A stretch of DNA of 19,590 bases from Temnopleurus reevesii (GCA_036244855.1 BQKZ01002238.1:11217-30806), one strand, 5' to 3'; positions 1-9,717 are shown, numbered from the stretch's first letter. Made by a program: numbers and translations. Notes: generated by a model from the letters alone, not told the origin.

Positions 1-359
1 AAGAAAATGATGAGACAATGTTGTCAATTTTCTTTCTAAAAAATTCACAGAATCTGTTAGCGAGTTCAATATCGGAAGAGTGAGCTGGGAAAATAGTTGA
101 CTGATTTGGGGATGATAGTTTCTTCACAATGTTAAAAAGTCCTTCAGAGTCTGCGTTTGCAATCTGATTCTTTAAATATCTAGATTTTGCTTCTTCAATC
201 TGACTGTAGTACGATTCACATGATTGACGATAGAGCTCATAATCAATTTGTAAGCCAGACTTGACCAAACGCCGCTCTGCAGGATGCCTGTGCCTTCTGG
301 CCTCCCTAATCTCATCCGAGAACCAGGGTGTATTGGGTCTAATCGTAGAAGAATGACAG
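1..359 (-). mobile_element. LINE fragment, CR1/L2-like, endonuclease-to-RT linker
   Basis: Read on the - strand, one frame stays open for about 118 codons from near 358 down to the window edge. It begins with TIRPNTPWFSDEIRE, followed by an Arg/His-rich ARRHRHPAERR, then ESYYSQIEEAKSRYLK, GLFNIVKKL and ELANRFCEFFRKKI. This order (NTPWF-(S/Y)-(D)-E(I/L), basic stretch, SYY, LF..V..L, LA..F..FF..KI) is the linker between the endonuclease and reverse transcriptase domains of CR1/L2-type non-LTR retrotransposons. The RT domain would lie to the left, outside the window. Upstream of the conserved block (about 361-420) the same frame meets a stop and loses similarity, so the copy is 5'-truncated or decayed there. 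It probably lies antisense in an E2F intron. The clade is inferred from family memory. Confidence 0.8.
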
Positions 360-686
360 ACATCCATGGATCACATACCCTTTTGCTGAGTGTCCTGGAA
401 AAAGTGTGGATCTTGATTTGCAGATACATTTGTGATAATGGTTGTAAAAGATGGTAATCACATGGCTTCTACTGATTTTGCTTGTACGTAGCAAGATGTG
501 GGGGCTGTAAAAAAGAAGAGATAAATTAAGAATGATATGTATAGTCTGTATTGTACAGTACATGTTTTGCCATATAGACTAACAATTAAATTTTATCATA
601 AGATTCATTTCATTCTTCATTTTGTAAAGACGAGCATTAAACAATGATTGAGGTTAGCATGTTGCGATCAAATTCAACTTTTGAAC
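360..686. other. Non-coding stretch between LINE and SINE fragments
   Basis: AT-rich sequence with no convincing coding frame, RNA or repeat border. Given the E2F exon at 1158-1274 it is most simply intronic, but nothing in it proves that. Confidence 0.4.
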
Positions 687-780
687 AATAATAATAATAA
701 TAATAAAACACAACATTTATATAGCGCTTAATACGAAGTGTTTCTAAGCGCTCTGTGCATTATTACCCGGCTATAGCATG
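687..780 (-). mobile_element. tRNA-derived SINE, 3' part, antisense
   Basis: On the - strand this reads ctatagccgggtaataat, a short body with aagcgctatataaatg, then a (att)n tail (687-706 on the + strand). The block ctatggccgggtaacaatat followed by a 3' (att)n tail also occurs in the complete SINE at 8437-8725, which links the two. The tRNA-like head is absent, so this is a 5'-truncated copy. Confidence 0.65.
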
Positions 781-1134
781 AACAACATCCCCTAAGTTTT
801 ACCTATGTTTCTAAGTAATCAAGAAAACACCAGGGTTTGGTAACAAAGGTTTGCGATTACTTGATAATGAAAATAGCCAATCAAGATTTTAATTTTATGG
901 GCATTTCGTTCAAGACTGACCATTACCATATTAGAATTGCTCTTTCGAAAATGTGATTTTAATTGCAAACGTTTGTTACTGAGCCCAGGAGTGTTTTCTT
1001 TGCTTATAAATCAATTTTTTGCTCTTAATCTCATAAACCAACTTCAACTGCATATGGGAATGCTTTAGAATTGTGTTTTGCACTTTGAAAGCACGGAATA
1101 TTATTTGGTGAACATTATGTATTCGCCTTGAGAG
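781..1134. other. Probable intron upstream of the E2F marked-box exon
   Basis: No coding similarity or repeat border seen. No leucine-zipper or DNA-binding-domain exon of E2F is recognisable here; those must lie to the left of the window. Confidence 0.4.
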
Positions 1135-1157
1135 ATGTTTCCTTAACTCCCGCCATC

Positions 1158-1274
1158 ACATATGCCTATGTAACATACCATGACATTAGAGGCATCCAGA
1201 GCTTTGAAGATCAGACTGTAATAGCAATAAAAGCACCGCCTGAAACAAGACTAGAAGTCCCTGATCCCAAAGAG
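1158..1274 (+). CDS. E2F transcription factor (E2F1/2/3 type), marked-box exon, first half
   Basis: Translation in frame from gcc at 1164 gives [17 protein letters not shown], then [20 protein letters not shown] ending at 1274. A consensus donor (gag|gtgagt, 1275) follows. The AYVTYxDIR...(D)QTV(I)[14 protein letters not shown] string is the strongly conserved start of the marked box, which mediates heterodimerisation with DP and DNA bending in E2F proteins. The junction after the glutamate suits the family's next segment (QI.L.S..GPI.VYLCPEE). The 5' border is uncertain. The frame stays open leftward to about 1107, but the residues there do not resemble E2F, and the only AG dinucleotides near are at 1131-1134. 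The 1158 start is a conservative limit of recognisable similarity. In the cell the protein is a nuclear regulator of G1/S genes. The DNA-binding and zipper exons are upstream of the window. Confidence 0.88.
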
Positions 1275-1309
1275 GTGAGTGTTGAGCTGTAATTCCTTGT
1301 AAACGATTG

Positions 1310-1520
1310 AATGGCAGCGTTCTTACATCACTCGCACCGTTCAACCGGAACCTTGCTATTTGAGTCCCACCCTTCGTATTACTTAATTTCCTTCAAGAAA
1401 TTTATCCACATTGTGCTGCACTTAAGCCAGGTGATGTGAAAGGATATCAGCAAGAAAAAAATCCTTGAATTCAGAGATAGGCCAAGTGTGGTAGCCTTGC
1501 TATAGGTGGATAATAATGTA
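1310..1520 (+). mobile_element. tRNA-derived SINE, diverged copy
   Basis: The segment from about 1380 (ttaatttccttcaagaaatt, then ccacattgtgctgcac, then ccaggtgatgtgaaaggata and gctataggtggataataatg) aligns step by step with the complete SINE at 8437-8725. The 5' side keeps only a degenerate B box (tttgagtccc near 1359-1368). It lies sense-oriented in the presumed E2F intron. No target-site duplication could be placed with confidence. Confidence 0.7.
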
Positions 1521-3087
1521 ACAGACTGCCTACAAACTGAGAAATTCTTATATTAATCAAATTTACCATGCACTCAGAAGTGCCCCGAGGAAAATGGTCA
1601 CTATGCCGGTCACCGAAGAATCCATAATTTCAACTAGTACTTCAAAAAATGTGCATGGTATATTTGATTTATATCCTACACTAGTAAAACCGAAATAGTA
1701 ATCAAATTTATATCCTACTTGTAATCTGTCGATGAAATGAATTCCTCCAANTAGGCTATTCGCAATGTTAGAGATCCTATAAAACTTACCAAAACTTTTT
1801 CATTTTATTTGGATTTTTGTATGTTCACGTGAAACATTGAAGAGTGACATGGATCTTGTGAATTCAAGTAAATGTGTCAGAGTCAAAAGGCCAAAGAGGT
1901 CAACTGATCTTTCATTTTTTATTTCCGTCTATAGACTTCATAAGATACCCGCTTCTGTTATAACTATGAAATAAAATGTACACGTCAAATGTACACTATT
2001 GACCATTCATCATATTCATACCATACCAATGTTATTAAATATTACTTTTCCCCAAAAAATATGATTTCCTTACAATTATAATTATATGTGATGGACATGC
2101 AGACTCTCTATTTGCATGTTTACACTAAATACAAAATTTGTATCTTTCAGTAGATATGATGGATTTTGGACCAAAAACATATAGATGAAATGATCAATAG
2201 TAGTGCACCCATGATGTCATCAAATTGTCATGTCTGAACATGTTAACTGAATTTTCAAATCATTAAACAATTCATAATTTTGTTATTACCTGTCCAATTT
2301 TCTTTCATTTTGTTGTTCTGCTCACCGATTTTTTTGTACCACTGTTAGAGAATTATTATTTTTGCTAGGCCCTTCTTAAAATATAGGTTGTGCTATCTAG
2401 GTTTCAGTATTTTTCTTAAACAATATGAGTAAATAGGAAAGCGGTTAATTTGAAGCTATTGATTCCTGTGTCCCTTCATCTATCACAAATTGCTAAAATG
2501 GTCAAGAATCAAAGTAAAATTAAACTGTTTCAATCGATGCAATGCTTATCATTCTAATTTTAGGAGTCACCTGAATTTTATAAGGTCACTGATCCTGTGA
2601 ATCTAAGATAAAAATGATGATTGTTATTTAGTTTTAATTACCAGACGGTCACCAAAGTTGCTATCACAAAGCATCAAGCAAGGATTAACCCTAGCAGGGA
2701 GCTTCAGCAACTAGAGCATGATTTATATCATACTCTTAGACTTTTCTAAAATATAAATAGGGTCATTTAAGCCGTATTTGCGATGACATGTAATTGTCCG
2801 AATGCATTTAACCTACTCTTGTTTAATTGGATCATCAATTAGAAATAACAATTGGAAATACCTTTGTTTACTCTTGCTTGACGTTTCATGTCACGGTTGA
2901 GAAATCTGGTTGTTTGTGAAAGCCCAATCCAAATGTAAAAATGCTACAGGATGGTCTCCTTGTAGTTATACATAGTAGTACCAAGTTTCATCCTCATACC
3001 ATTATATCTTTTAGATTATCCATTAGATATTTTAGCCATTTTATTCCTTAATATTAAAGATATAAAAGAAGTGGAAACCACAATAGA

Positions 3088-3286
3088 TTTGAGGTCATTG
3101 ATCTCTGAAATTGTTGAACTTTGACCTCCATGTACAAAAAAACTGCCATCTCTCTATAATCCGTTGGAGGACAAAGGGCAATATTCATCTAAATTTTCCC
3201 CCTCCTCAGCAGCTCTTATAGTAATCTAGAGACATATATCTAGGGTAAAAGGTCATTAACCTCTATGACCTTTGAACTTTGAAACC
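3088..3286. repeat. Diverged direct repeat with ggtcatt/gaacttt core
   Basis: Two related copies about 158 bp apart (3088-3128 and 3248-3286) share gaggtcatt-a/g-a-t/c-ctct...tttgaacttt. Similar wording (gaccta, ggtcattg, aagtttgatgaaaattg) recurs at 17180-17470, so this looks like a dispersed old repeat family rather than a regulatory array. Confidence 0.4.
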
Positions 3287-3802
3287 ATTGCTTGAATTCA
3301 CAATCACATCATCTTCATATGTTTCATTTCAATATCAACTCTGGNACAAATGTCAAATTAAAAATCTCTTTGAAAAATCAAGTCCTAGGTTGACCTACTT
3401 TTGGATCGAGCCCTCTACTGTGCTTGATACGAGGAACCGTATTAGCTAGATGGGCACAAAAGAAATCTTCATCCTTCTTATTCTGTGGAAAATGTTGAAC
3501 AAGAGTTGCACCTGTGACTTATGTCATCATGAAGCTATTTTGAATGTTTGAATGAAGTTGTTTACTTTATCCCAGTTCTTTGTCCCTTCTGCGCACAGTA
3601 TAAATTAATTTGTGACTCTGTCTTGGCAATATTTGTCTTCTGGTTTGCAAAAATGTAAAACATCTGCACTCTAATGTCAGAAGAAAATATTTTGAGGTGC
3701 ACAAATTCACACTGAGTGTTATTAATGTGTACTGTAAGCATCTGTTTTGACATAGAATTGACTGAAACAAACATAATATATTGTTCTTTGTTTTTCCGTC
3801 AG

Positions 3803-4005
3803 GTGATCCTGCTTTGAAAGCGACAGCGTTGGAAGAAGATGACCTTTGTGCACTGAGCCGTAGCCTTCTATTAGAGACGGAAGATCAGAATGGATTAGAT
3901 GATGACTTTGTTGCACTCTCACCCCCGGCGGTAGATGACTATTTGTTTGCCTTAAATGATAATGAAGGCATCTCGGACCTTTTTGATGCCTATGATATAT
4001 TCTAA
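3803..4005 (+). CDS. E2F transcription factor (E2F3-like) terminal exon, Rb-binding transactivation domain
   Basis: The exon follows acceptor tttttccgtcag|gt and ends at TAA (4003-4005). It encodes about 67 residues: an acidic, Leu-rich stretch (ALEEDDLCALSRSLLLETED), FVALSPP, then DDYLFALNDNEGISDLFDAYDIF. The final block (codons 3934-3987, DDYLF.L...EGISDLFD) matches the pocket-protein-binding motif of E2F1-3 (D-Y-x-x-x-L-x-x-x-E-G-I-x-D-L-F-D), which contacts Rb and also carries the activation function. EGISDLFDAYD is closest to vertebrate E2F3, so an E2F1/2/3 orthologue is inferred. E2F4/5 and E2F6-8 types are unlikely, because E2F4/5 tails differ and E2F6-8 lack this region. The first codon is split (phase 1), so the preceding exon must end with one extra base. 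It lies about 2.5 kb downstream of the marked-box exon on the same strand. Confidence 0.93.
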
Positions 4006-6030
4006 TAGATAAAGGTGATATTAGTTTGTGTTTGTAATTGTTTGAGAGTTTAATATTTAAAAAACGAAAAAAAAAAAAAACACCTTTGATAAACGGAACA
4101 AAAAATGAATGAATACCAGTATACAATAATGATATTGTTTTAAAAAGGCATTTTTGAAGTAAGATGTGATTATGCAGTCAAACAACCGTTTTATCCTAGA
4201 TTTCTACAGCATTTTTCTACCCATACCTGAAACAAGGACTTTTGAAATACAACTAATACCTGAACACTATGCTTCTTTCACCTTGATTTTGTCATTGAAA
4301 CTATTTGGTATGGAGGCTCATGTCTACTCTTCTCTCTGATTGAAACTATTTGGTATGGAGGCTCATGTCTACTCTTCTCTCTGATTGAAACTATTTGGTA
4401 TGGAGGCTCATGTCTACTCTTCTCTCTGATTGAAACTATTTGGTATGGAGGCTCATGTCTACTCTTCTCTCTGATTGAATAAATTGGAATTGCAGCTTTC
4501 ACCTGTGTCTCTGATTATAAGTTGGTTTAAAAAGGTCTGAAATATCCAAGGAAATCTCCTCATCCTTGTTCTATAGTTTTCTGACCTCATAAAACAATAC
4601 CTGTGCTGTATCAACATGTTGTTTGTCCTCCCAGATATCTGTTCTTGTTATACCGTGACATTTATTTACTCTGCGGTGCTAGGATCCACTCCTTCTTTAG
4701 ATGGATTTGAAGATGGAGACAAATGAGCAACACAAGTATATTTTAGTGATTGTTTGTTATCTGAACATTTCTGACAATTTTTGTGTCCTTTATTGATGAA
4801 TTTCTTATGATAATTGCACTTGTCTTTCATCAGCAAGTTAGATAAAATTGCTATTGTGTTTTAATTTCATTATTAAAATGAATTATTAATTTGCAGGAAT
4901 TATGAACCAAGATACAAGATGTTATTGGAATTGAAATAATTCCAAGTTTTCCATAAATTTCAAACTTTGTGCATGACATTTATGATTGCATGCATGAAGA
5001 AACTGATGGTTGGGATTATTTTCCTGTAAATATGTATGGATTAATGCAATGTACTGTCTGGAGCATTAATCTTATAGGTCTGTACTCATTGGACTTGTTC
5101 ATAGATGCATCTCCTGTTCCCCTGCACCAATCACTATTTCCCACAAGAGTTTATAATTAAAACAAAACAGTCTTTTACTTGCTCTCCAGTGGAGAAAATT
5201 GAATTCAAACCGGAAGTATTGAATTTTAGATCATTCCCATCTTGCAACAAATGTATTGCATGTGTTAGCTGCAGTGAGAAATATTCTTTCTGGTTTAAAC
5301 GCAATCCAATTTATAAACTGGGCCAAAACACAAGAAGTCTTCCACCATCGGCTACCTCAAACATTGGCAGATGGAGAAAATGGGGTATGGTGAAATATGC
5401 AGCCATTGGCTTCCATCTCCAGGCCTTTTAATTGAATGTGTAAACTAGCCCATTGAGTGATTTACATAGTTGTCCTGTAAGTTGAATTTACAAATCACAA
5501 AAGCAATCCTTTAATATTCCTTACCTAATCTGGCACAGTGCATGACCTTTTCTAATTCTCCTTTGTCATTTAGTAGGATATGCTATTTTAATAAATGCTC
5601 AAAGCGCAGTCTGTTTGCCAGTTTTTTAACTATCCACCTTCCAAGCTAGCAAGATTGACAAGCCATTTGTGATTATTATTCCCTGATGCTTTGAATAATT
5701 GATGCAGTAATTTGCCAAGAAGTATCTCGTTCTGGTGCTTTTATTACCTACGTTATTCAGGTGCTCCATTCCATTTTGTATAAATTTTTTTTATACTTTG
5801 TGTAAAATTGCAACAAGATTCAAGTTTCTGAGCAATATGTATTGTTTTATCATTGTGAAATGATTTTGAGGATTCATCCCGTAAACTATATTTTCCTTAC
5901 AAAACTTTGTTTTGTAAATGTGAAACTTTTGATAGATGACTAGCGAAGTTATCAGAATGTTGAAATTATACTACTATAATTGTCTTGTCAGTATTGATGA
6001 TTGATAATCAAAGTTAGTACTATAATCTAA
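4006..6030 (+). other. Probable E2F 3' UTR and downstream sequence
   Basis: No coding similarity is seen. An A-run lies at about 4062-4080. Candidate poly(A) signals AATAAA occur at 4478-4483 (just after the minisatellite) and 5590-5595; further ones lie at 6047, 6386 and 7303. Which one ends the E2F transcript cannot be told from the sequence. A Pumilio-type tgtaaata lies near 5025-5032, weak evidence of UTR regulation if transcribed. Small open frames at 4969-5431 show no family resemblance and look like chance. Confidence 0.4.
4294..4473. repeat. Perfect 45-bp minisatellite, four copies
   Basis: Four identical 45-bp units start at 4294, 4339, 4384 and 4429. A fifth breaks off after six bases at 4474. 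A unit begins attgaaactatttgg and ends cttctctctg. Because 45 is a multiple of three and the unit lacks stops, a repetitive open frame appears on the - strand (15-residue unit, IREKSRHEPPYQIVS). There is no sign it is translated. The exact identity of the copies suggests recent expansion or homogenisation. It lies about 290 bp past the E2F stop codon, probably in the 3' UTR. Confidence 0.95.
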
Positions 6031-6220
6031 GGTGACATTGGACAAAAATAAAGTAAAATCCATATTGTTACTTTTTTCCTGATACATTCCATCTCCATTT
6101 CAATTAATTTTGAAAATCAGCAATTTAAAAATTAAATAAAAGAAAAAAAATGAAAAAAGAAAGAAATTGAAATAACAAACACAAAATATTTCACATGCTT
6201 TATTTTTGTCCAACGTCAAG
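6031..6220. mobile_element. Short inverted-repeat element (MITE-like)
   Basis: Left arm gtgacattggacaaaaataa (from 6032) is matched in inverse orientation by the right arm ctttatttttgtccaacgtc (6198-6217), about 22 bp with two or three mismatches. The interior is A-rich (about 6120-6180). The size near 190 bp and the lack of coding capacity fit a non-autonomous DNA transposon. No clear target-site duplication was found, so the exact ends are uncertain. Confidence 0.6.
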
Positions 6221-7518
6221 TTTATTTGCAATGATTGTCATATTGATGTAGGTTTTTGTTTTTCTTCACTGCCTATTCCAGAGGCATCATATTCCGGTTA
6301 ATATCTGTAACTCAGTACATTTTACTGGGACAATCCTACCCTTAGTACAAACCACTTTATTTGTGTGAGTTCTCCTTTTGAATTGAATAAAGCTTTCATA
6401 TGAGATATAGAATGGGTTTGTAGTAGTGTATAGCACATACTTTGGCAGTAACAGCCCACTACAATAAGTTGACATATAAACCTGAAACCTAACCATAATC
6501 CTCACAACACCACGTATCTCAAGAAATTAAGACCAGAGTAATTGCTGTCTGAACAATTACTGCTAAGGCAATTGGTCGATAGAATTCATGTTTAATTAAT
6601 ACAGTTAGCCTTTTTGAGATTGAGTGTTGTGCACCAAAACTTTTAATTCAAAATTCTAAAAACTTGATGAGAAACTGATGCCATAGAGACGTCTATTTGG
6701 GTTTGAAGACTGCAAGCCTGTGCTGTTTCCAACAAAGATTCATATAATTTTTCAGATGAAGTGTACATGTAGTGATAACATCAGTATGTTAATTATTTTG
6801 CCAAATCTGTTTATGGTATTTGGTAATGTTTCAGGCAAAATGCCCAGGCAGAAGTTTGTACTAAGTCCTTTATAGATAACATACCAAGTGTAAGGTTGAA
6901 TATGTTAAGGCAATTTCACTCATATTGTCATATTTGCTATGCTGATGATGGTGCATTTCTCTTTTAAATATAGTTGCAACAGATGTCTGTTGCCTTAATA
7001 AGAAATTTCAGTCAAGTTTTTAAAATGAAAACTGCTAACAAGAAATCAAATGCAGCACCATGAACGTAACGGATATGACATTGTACATGGCACTGGTCTT
7101 CTGCATCTCATCTTATAGTGGAATACGAGGCAAAATGACGCTTGAGATGTATTGCATTTGTTTACTGTTAATTATGCTTCAATGGAACACCTTTTTGTAC
7201 TGTAACAGAGAACCACCCATTTTTAAGAGAACAAATTCATTGTATGTTTGTATGGAATTTATTGTATATGTATAGACTTTGTATTGTCAGAACATTTTTG
7301 AAAATAAAAGAACCAGGATGTGAAAAAACATCCTTACATGACAATTTTTGTCCATGTATTTTGTATTCAGATTTATCAAAGGAAATATGGTATTTATTTT
7401 GACGAATAATAACGATATGTAAAATCGCGACAGACAATCTTTGAGAAATAATTCATTGGAGACTGAGTATTTAGAGATCTGATATAGAAACATATCTGCT
7501 ATCAAGAGGTAAAAGATC
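6221..7518. other. Non-coding stretch
   Basis: No gene, RNA or clear repeat recognised. Short open frames at 6287-6505, 7060-7275 and 7237-7437 have biased, AT-driven composition and no family resemblance. Confidence 0.4.
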
Positions 7519-7700
7519 TGGGGCCAATTACACGAAATAGTCTTAGCTATCCTCTTCATGCTAAGGCGTCTCGAGTTCTTGCGCCACCCTCGTAACATAG
7601 TCTTATCGACGCTAATGTCAAAGTTACGAGGATGGCCCAAGAAGTCAAGACGTCTAAGCAAGAAGAGGATAGCTAAGACCATTTTGAGCAATCGGCCCAG
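7519..7700. mobile_element. Foldback MITE, about 180 bp
   Basis: The two halves are inverted copies of each other. The left half (ctggggccaattacacgaaa, then tcttagctatcctcttcatg, tctcgagttcttg, ccctcgtaac) matches the complement of the right half over roughly 80-90 bp with scattered mismatches, leaving almost no loop around 7605-7612. A transcript would form one long hairpin. An open frame across it on the - strand is a by-product. The right end abuts a fragment of the pogo-like MITE family, so one may have inserted beside or into the other. Confidence 0.9.
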
Positions 7701-7816
7701 GCCTGGTCCCAGCTCTTTTTAACTTATTGTTTTATAACTCTGCTATAAAGATGTTACTGTTATAACAAGGCATTTTTTGATGGTCCGAAGCACCTCGTTT
7801 TACTGAGATTCCACTG
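7701..7816 (+). mobile_element. pogo-like MITE, truncated copy
   Basis: The start (cctggtcccagctctttttaacttattg) matches the interior of the complete copy at 11110-11268 (cctggtcccatctctttgta, then ttttattg). The end (cctcgttttactgagattcc, then actg|ta) resembles the family's terminal inverted repeat followed by TA. The 5' terminus is missing where the foldback MITE begins. Confidence 0.6.
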
Positions 7817-8436
7817 TACCAGATGGGACTCCACATCACTTTTTGGTCTTTTTTGGAAATGTTAAGGATGTGCTTGCCTAAAGAATAGCCCTAACCTAAT
7901 GAAATCACAAAAAGACTTACAATATATGTTTCAAAATCACATGCAGTCTTTTTCAATTTGAGATCTGAATGGCACATGTAACAATGATTTCGATTGGCCA
8001 GCACTTACCAACTGCTGTAATATGTGACGCAGTCTCCTTTTCCAAATCTCTTGGTGTTTCAACGGTTTGTTTGTAATCGGGAAGGGTATCAAAAATTGAA
8101 TGCAAATATTTTTTTCCTCTTTTTTTTACTAAAACAACTTGCTCCACGAAATACTCTCCCCTCCCTGCATCACAGGTACTCACTAATTGGTCACTTGTAG
8201 AAGCCTTACAGAACCACACAAATTGTTCTTCAAGTTAAAGCCCCAGACACATAGGACCACGGAAGCAAGCCATACAACACAACCAAAGCCAATAACTGAA
8301 CTTCGTGTTCGATAGTGTTGCTTGTGGGCTTCTAAGTGAAAGGGTTAGGCTTAAGAACGACTTAAAGAAAGACTGGAGATGGGAAGATCCCTAGAGTATA
8401 GCACTATGTGTGATTGTTGTTGCTATATCTAATATT
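7817..8436. other. Non-coding stretch with one weak candidate exon
   Basis: Apart from the candidate on the - strand at 8009-8164, nothing is recognised. A loose inverted similarity (gaagcaagccatacaacac near 8263 against the complement of gtgttgcttgtgggcttc near 8316) is too imperfect to call an element. Confidence 0.35.
8009..8164 (-). CDS. Candidate internal exon, unidentified
   Basis: I do not recognise this protein. On the - strand the segment between gatgcag|ggagg and gcagttg|gtaagt is open for 52 codons and reads EYFVEQVVLVKKRGKKYLHS, then a DTLPDYKQTVETPRDLEKE stretch. Its composition is less AT-driven than the other chance frames nearby. The donor (TTG|GTAAGT) is good; the acceptor has only a weak pyrimidine tract. 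The length is a multiple of three and it would be a phase 1 exon. No matching neighbouring exon was found within the window, so it could equally be a chance frame or part of an old transposon. Confidence 0.2.
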
Positions 8437-8725
8437 GGGAGCGTCGTGGTGTAGTGGTTCGGACTCTCGCCTCTTAACTAGAGGGTCGGTGGTTCGAATC
8501 TCTCCCAGGGCATTAATTTCCTTCAACAAGAAATTTACCCATAGTGTGCTGCACTCAACCCAGGTGAGGTGAATGGGTACCGGCAGGAATTTATTCTTCT
8601 AAATGCAGAAGCGCCTACTTGGCAGCTATGCTATGGCCGGGTAACAATATTAGATAATTTGTCTCGCGCCTCTGAATAGGTGACTAGAGAGATGGCGTGT
8701 TTAAATGCTATATATTATTATTATT
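8437..8725 (+). mobile_element. tRNA-derived SINE, full length
   Basis: It starts with a tRNA-like head, gggagcgtcgtggtgtagtg. The head contains a polymerase III A box (tggtgtagtgg, 8447-8457) and B box (ggttcgaatct, 8491-8501) 33 bp apart, as in tRNA genes. A tRNA-unrelated body follows (ttccttcaacaagaaattt, ccaggtgaggtgaatgggta, gctatggccgggtaacaat), then the tail tatattattattatt. Diverged or truncated relatives lie at 687-780 and 1310-1520. It is an internal-promoter retroposon that depends on a partner LINE. It is not a functional tRNA gene: the acceptor stem is not rebuilt and the sequence runs on without a tRNA 3' end. Confidence 0.85.
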
Positions 8726-8808
8726 GTCAGAGCTCTTTGGGTTGCAAGAAAAAGTCATATTACAAAATCATATTATTATTATCAAATTACATACATACCA
8801 TTCTTTTA

Positions 8809-8870
8809 CAGTAGAACTTGATTATAGAGATCATAAGAGCCTCTCGTTATACTAGTGTGAATTTTCTTGA
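8809..8870 (+). mobile_element. pogo-like MITE, terminal fragment
   Basis: ta|cagtagaacttgattatagag resembles the terminus of the complete copy at 11110 (ta|cagtccaaccttgttataaa). The subterminal cctctcgttatac has the same flavour as that family's inverted repeats. The right terminus was not found. Confidence 0.5.
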
Positions 8871-9717
8871 CCTCAAATGGGAAGTGATCACCCAAACCAG
8901 ACCAGGGAGATAGGTCCTGACGGTGTATGTTGCAAAAGACTTGAAGAATGACTGGTATCAGTTTTTGTTATAAATACTTGCACGGCTATCAATCACAAAA
9001 CACAAGAAATGAAACCAGTCGCTCGTAAAGTCAATTCTTCCCGTCTTTCGTAATTGTCATGACCCACAAATAATTTATTTCTCAAGCATCTTTGATATTT
9101 CCAATCATATACCCAGAATACAAGACAAATGCAAGATTGAAAATGAAGCATAACTTTGACTCTATAAATTCTGTTTTATATATTCTTTATTCAAAGTTAA
9201 AGATAGATAAATAGAAGTGAAAGACAAAAAATGCCAAGCACTCACTCGGATTTTGTGTCACTGACTTTCCACTATGACATTCACTCAACAATGGAAGGAT
9301 TGGCATATATTACTATGTATCATTATTTGCATAGAGTTGCAGATGTCCAAATGCAGCATACATCAGATCTACCCTGATCCGAGGCGAATTCCAGCCAGCT
9401 GGAATGGAACAACCAAATGGTCAATGAATATCAGTTTTTTTTCTACACAGATTCAACTTGAAAGGCACAGAAATTTGACATGATAAAACACAAATGCTCT
9501 GAAACATGTTTGACATCGTTTCAGGACAAATGAAAATATATTGGCTTGAATTCCATCAATCAAGTTTCATTCAATCCCCAAACAAATCATTGATATTTGA
9601 ACACTAAAAAAGCACTCGAGCAATACACTGTAGGTGACTGCATCCTTTGTACACAAAGATAGTGCTTGACAACCTGGAATCTTGCCCAACATAGCAACAA
9701 TCAAATTATGCAAACTG
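8871..9717. other. Non-coding stretch
   Basis: AT-rich with no recognisable coding frame, RNA or repeat border. The open frame at 9274-9483 shows no family resemblance. Confidence 0.4.

Larger units (their letters stand above)
1275..3802 (+). other. E2F intronic interval (may hide or lack an exon)
   Basis: Runs from the donor gtgagt at 1275 to the acceptor tttttccgtcag at 3791-3802. The marked box's second half, which should be encoded between the two exons found, was looked for in all + frames as a GPI(E/D)VYLCPEE-like string and not seen. The donor is phase 0 (after a complete codon), while the terminal exon opens with two bases of a split codon, so joining the two directly would shift the frame. 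At least one missing exon is therefore implied. Single unresolved bases occur at 1751 and 3345. The rest is AT-rich with a SINE and low-grade repeats. Confidence 0.7.

Noticed and set aside
1563..1620. Possible missing E2F marked-box exon from a CPEE string near 1581
   Set aside because: Only the four residues match; upstream residues in the same frame do not resemble the GPI-VYL segment and no acceptor fits.
3088..3286. AGGTCA/TGACCT half-sites as a nuclear receptor response array
   Set aside because: The half-sites belong to a diverged dispersed repeat found elsewhere in the window; spacing is irregular and no promoter is nearby.
3722..4126. 134-codon - strand open frame
   Set aside because: It is antisense to the well-supported E2F terminal exon.
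4278..4502. 74-codon - strand open frame with a repeated IREKSRHEPPYQIVS unit
   Set aside because: It is a by-product of a stop-free 45-bp minisatellite; no splice signals, domain or independent coding evidence.
7287..7691. 134-codon - strand open frame
   Set aside because: Much of it runs across the foldback MITE, and the remainder is AT-driven with no family resemblance.
8437..8510. A real tRNA gene
   Set aside because: A and B boxes are present, but the cloverleaf ends are not rebuilt and the sequence continues into a SINE body and (att)n tail.
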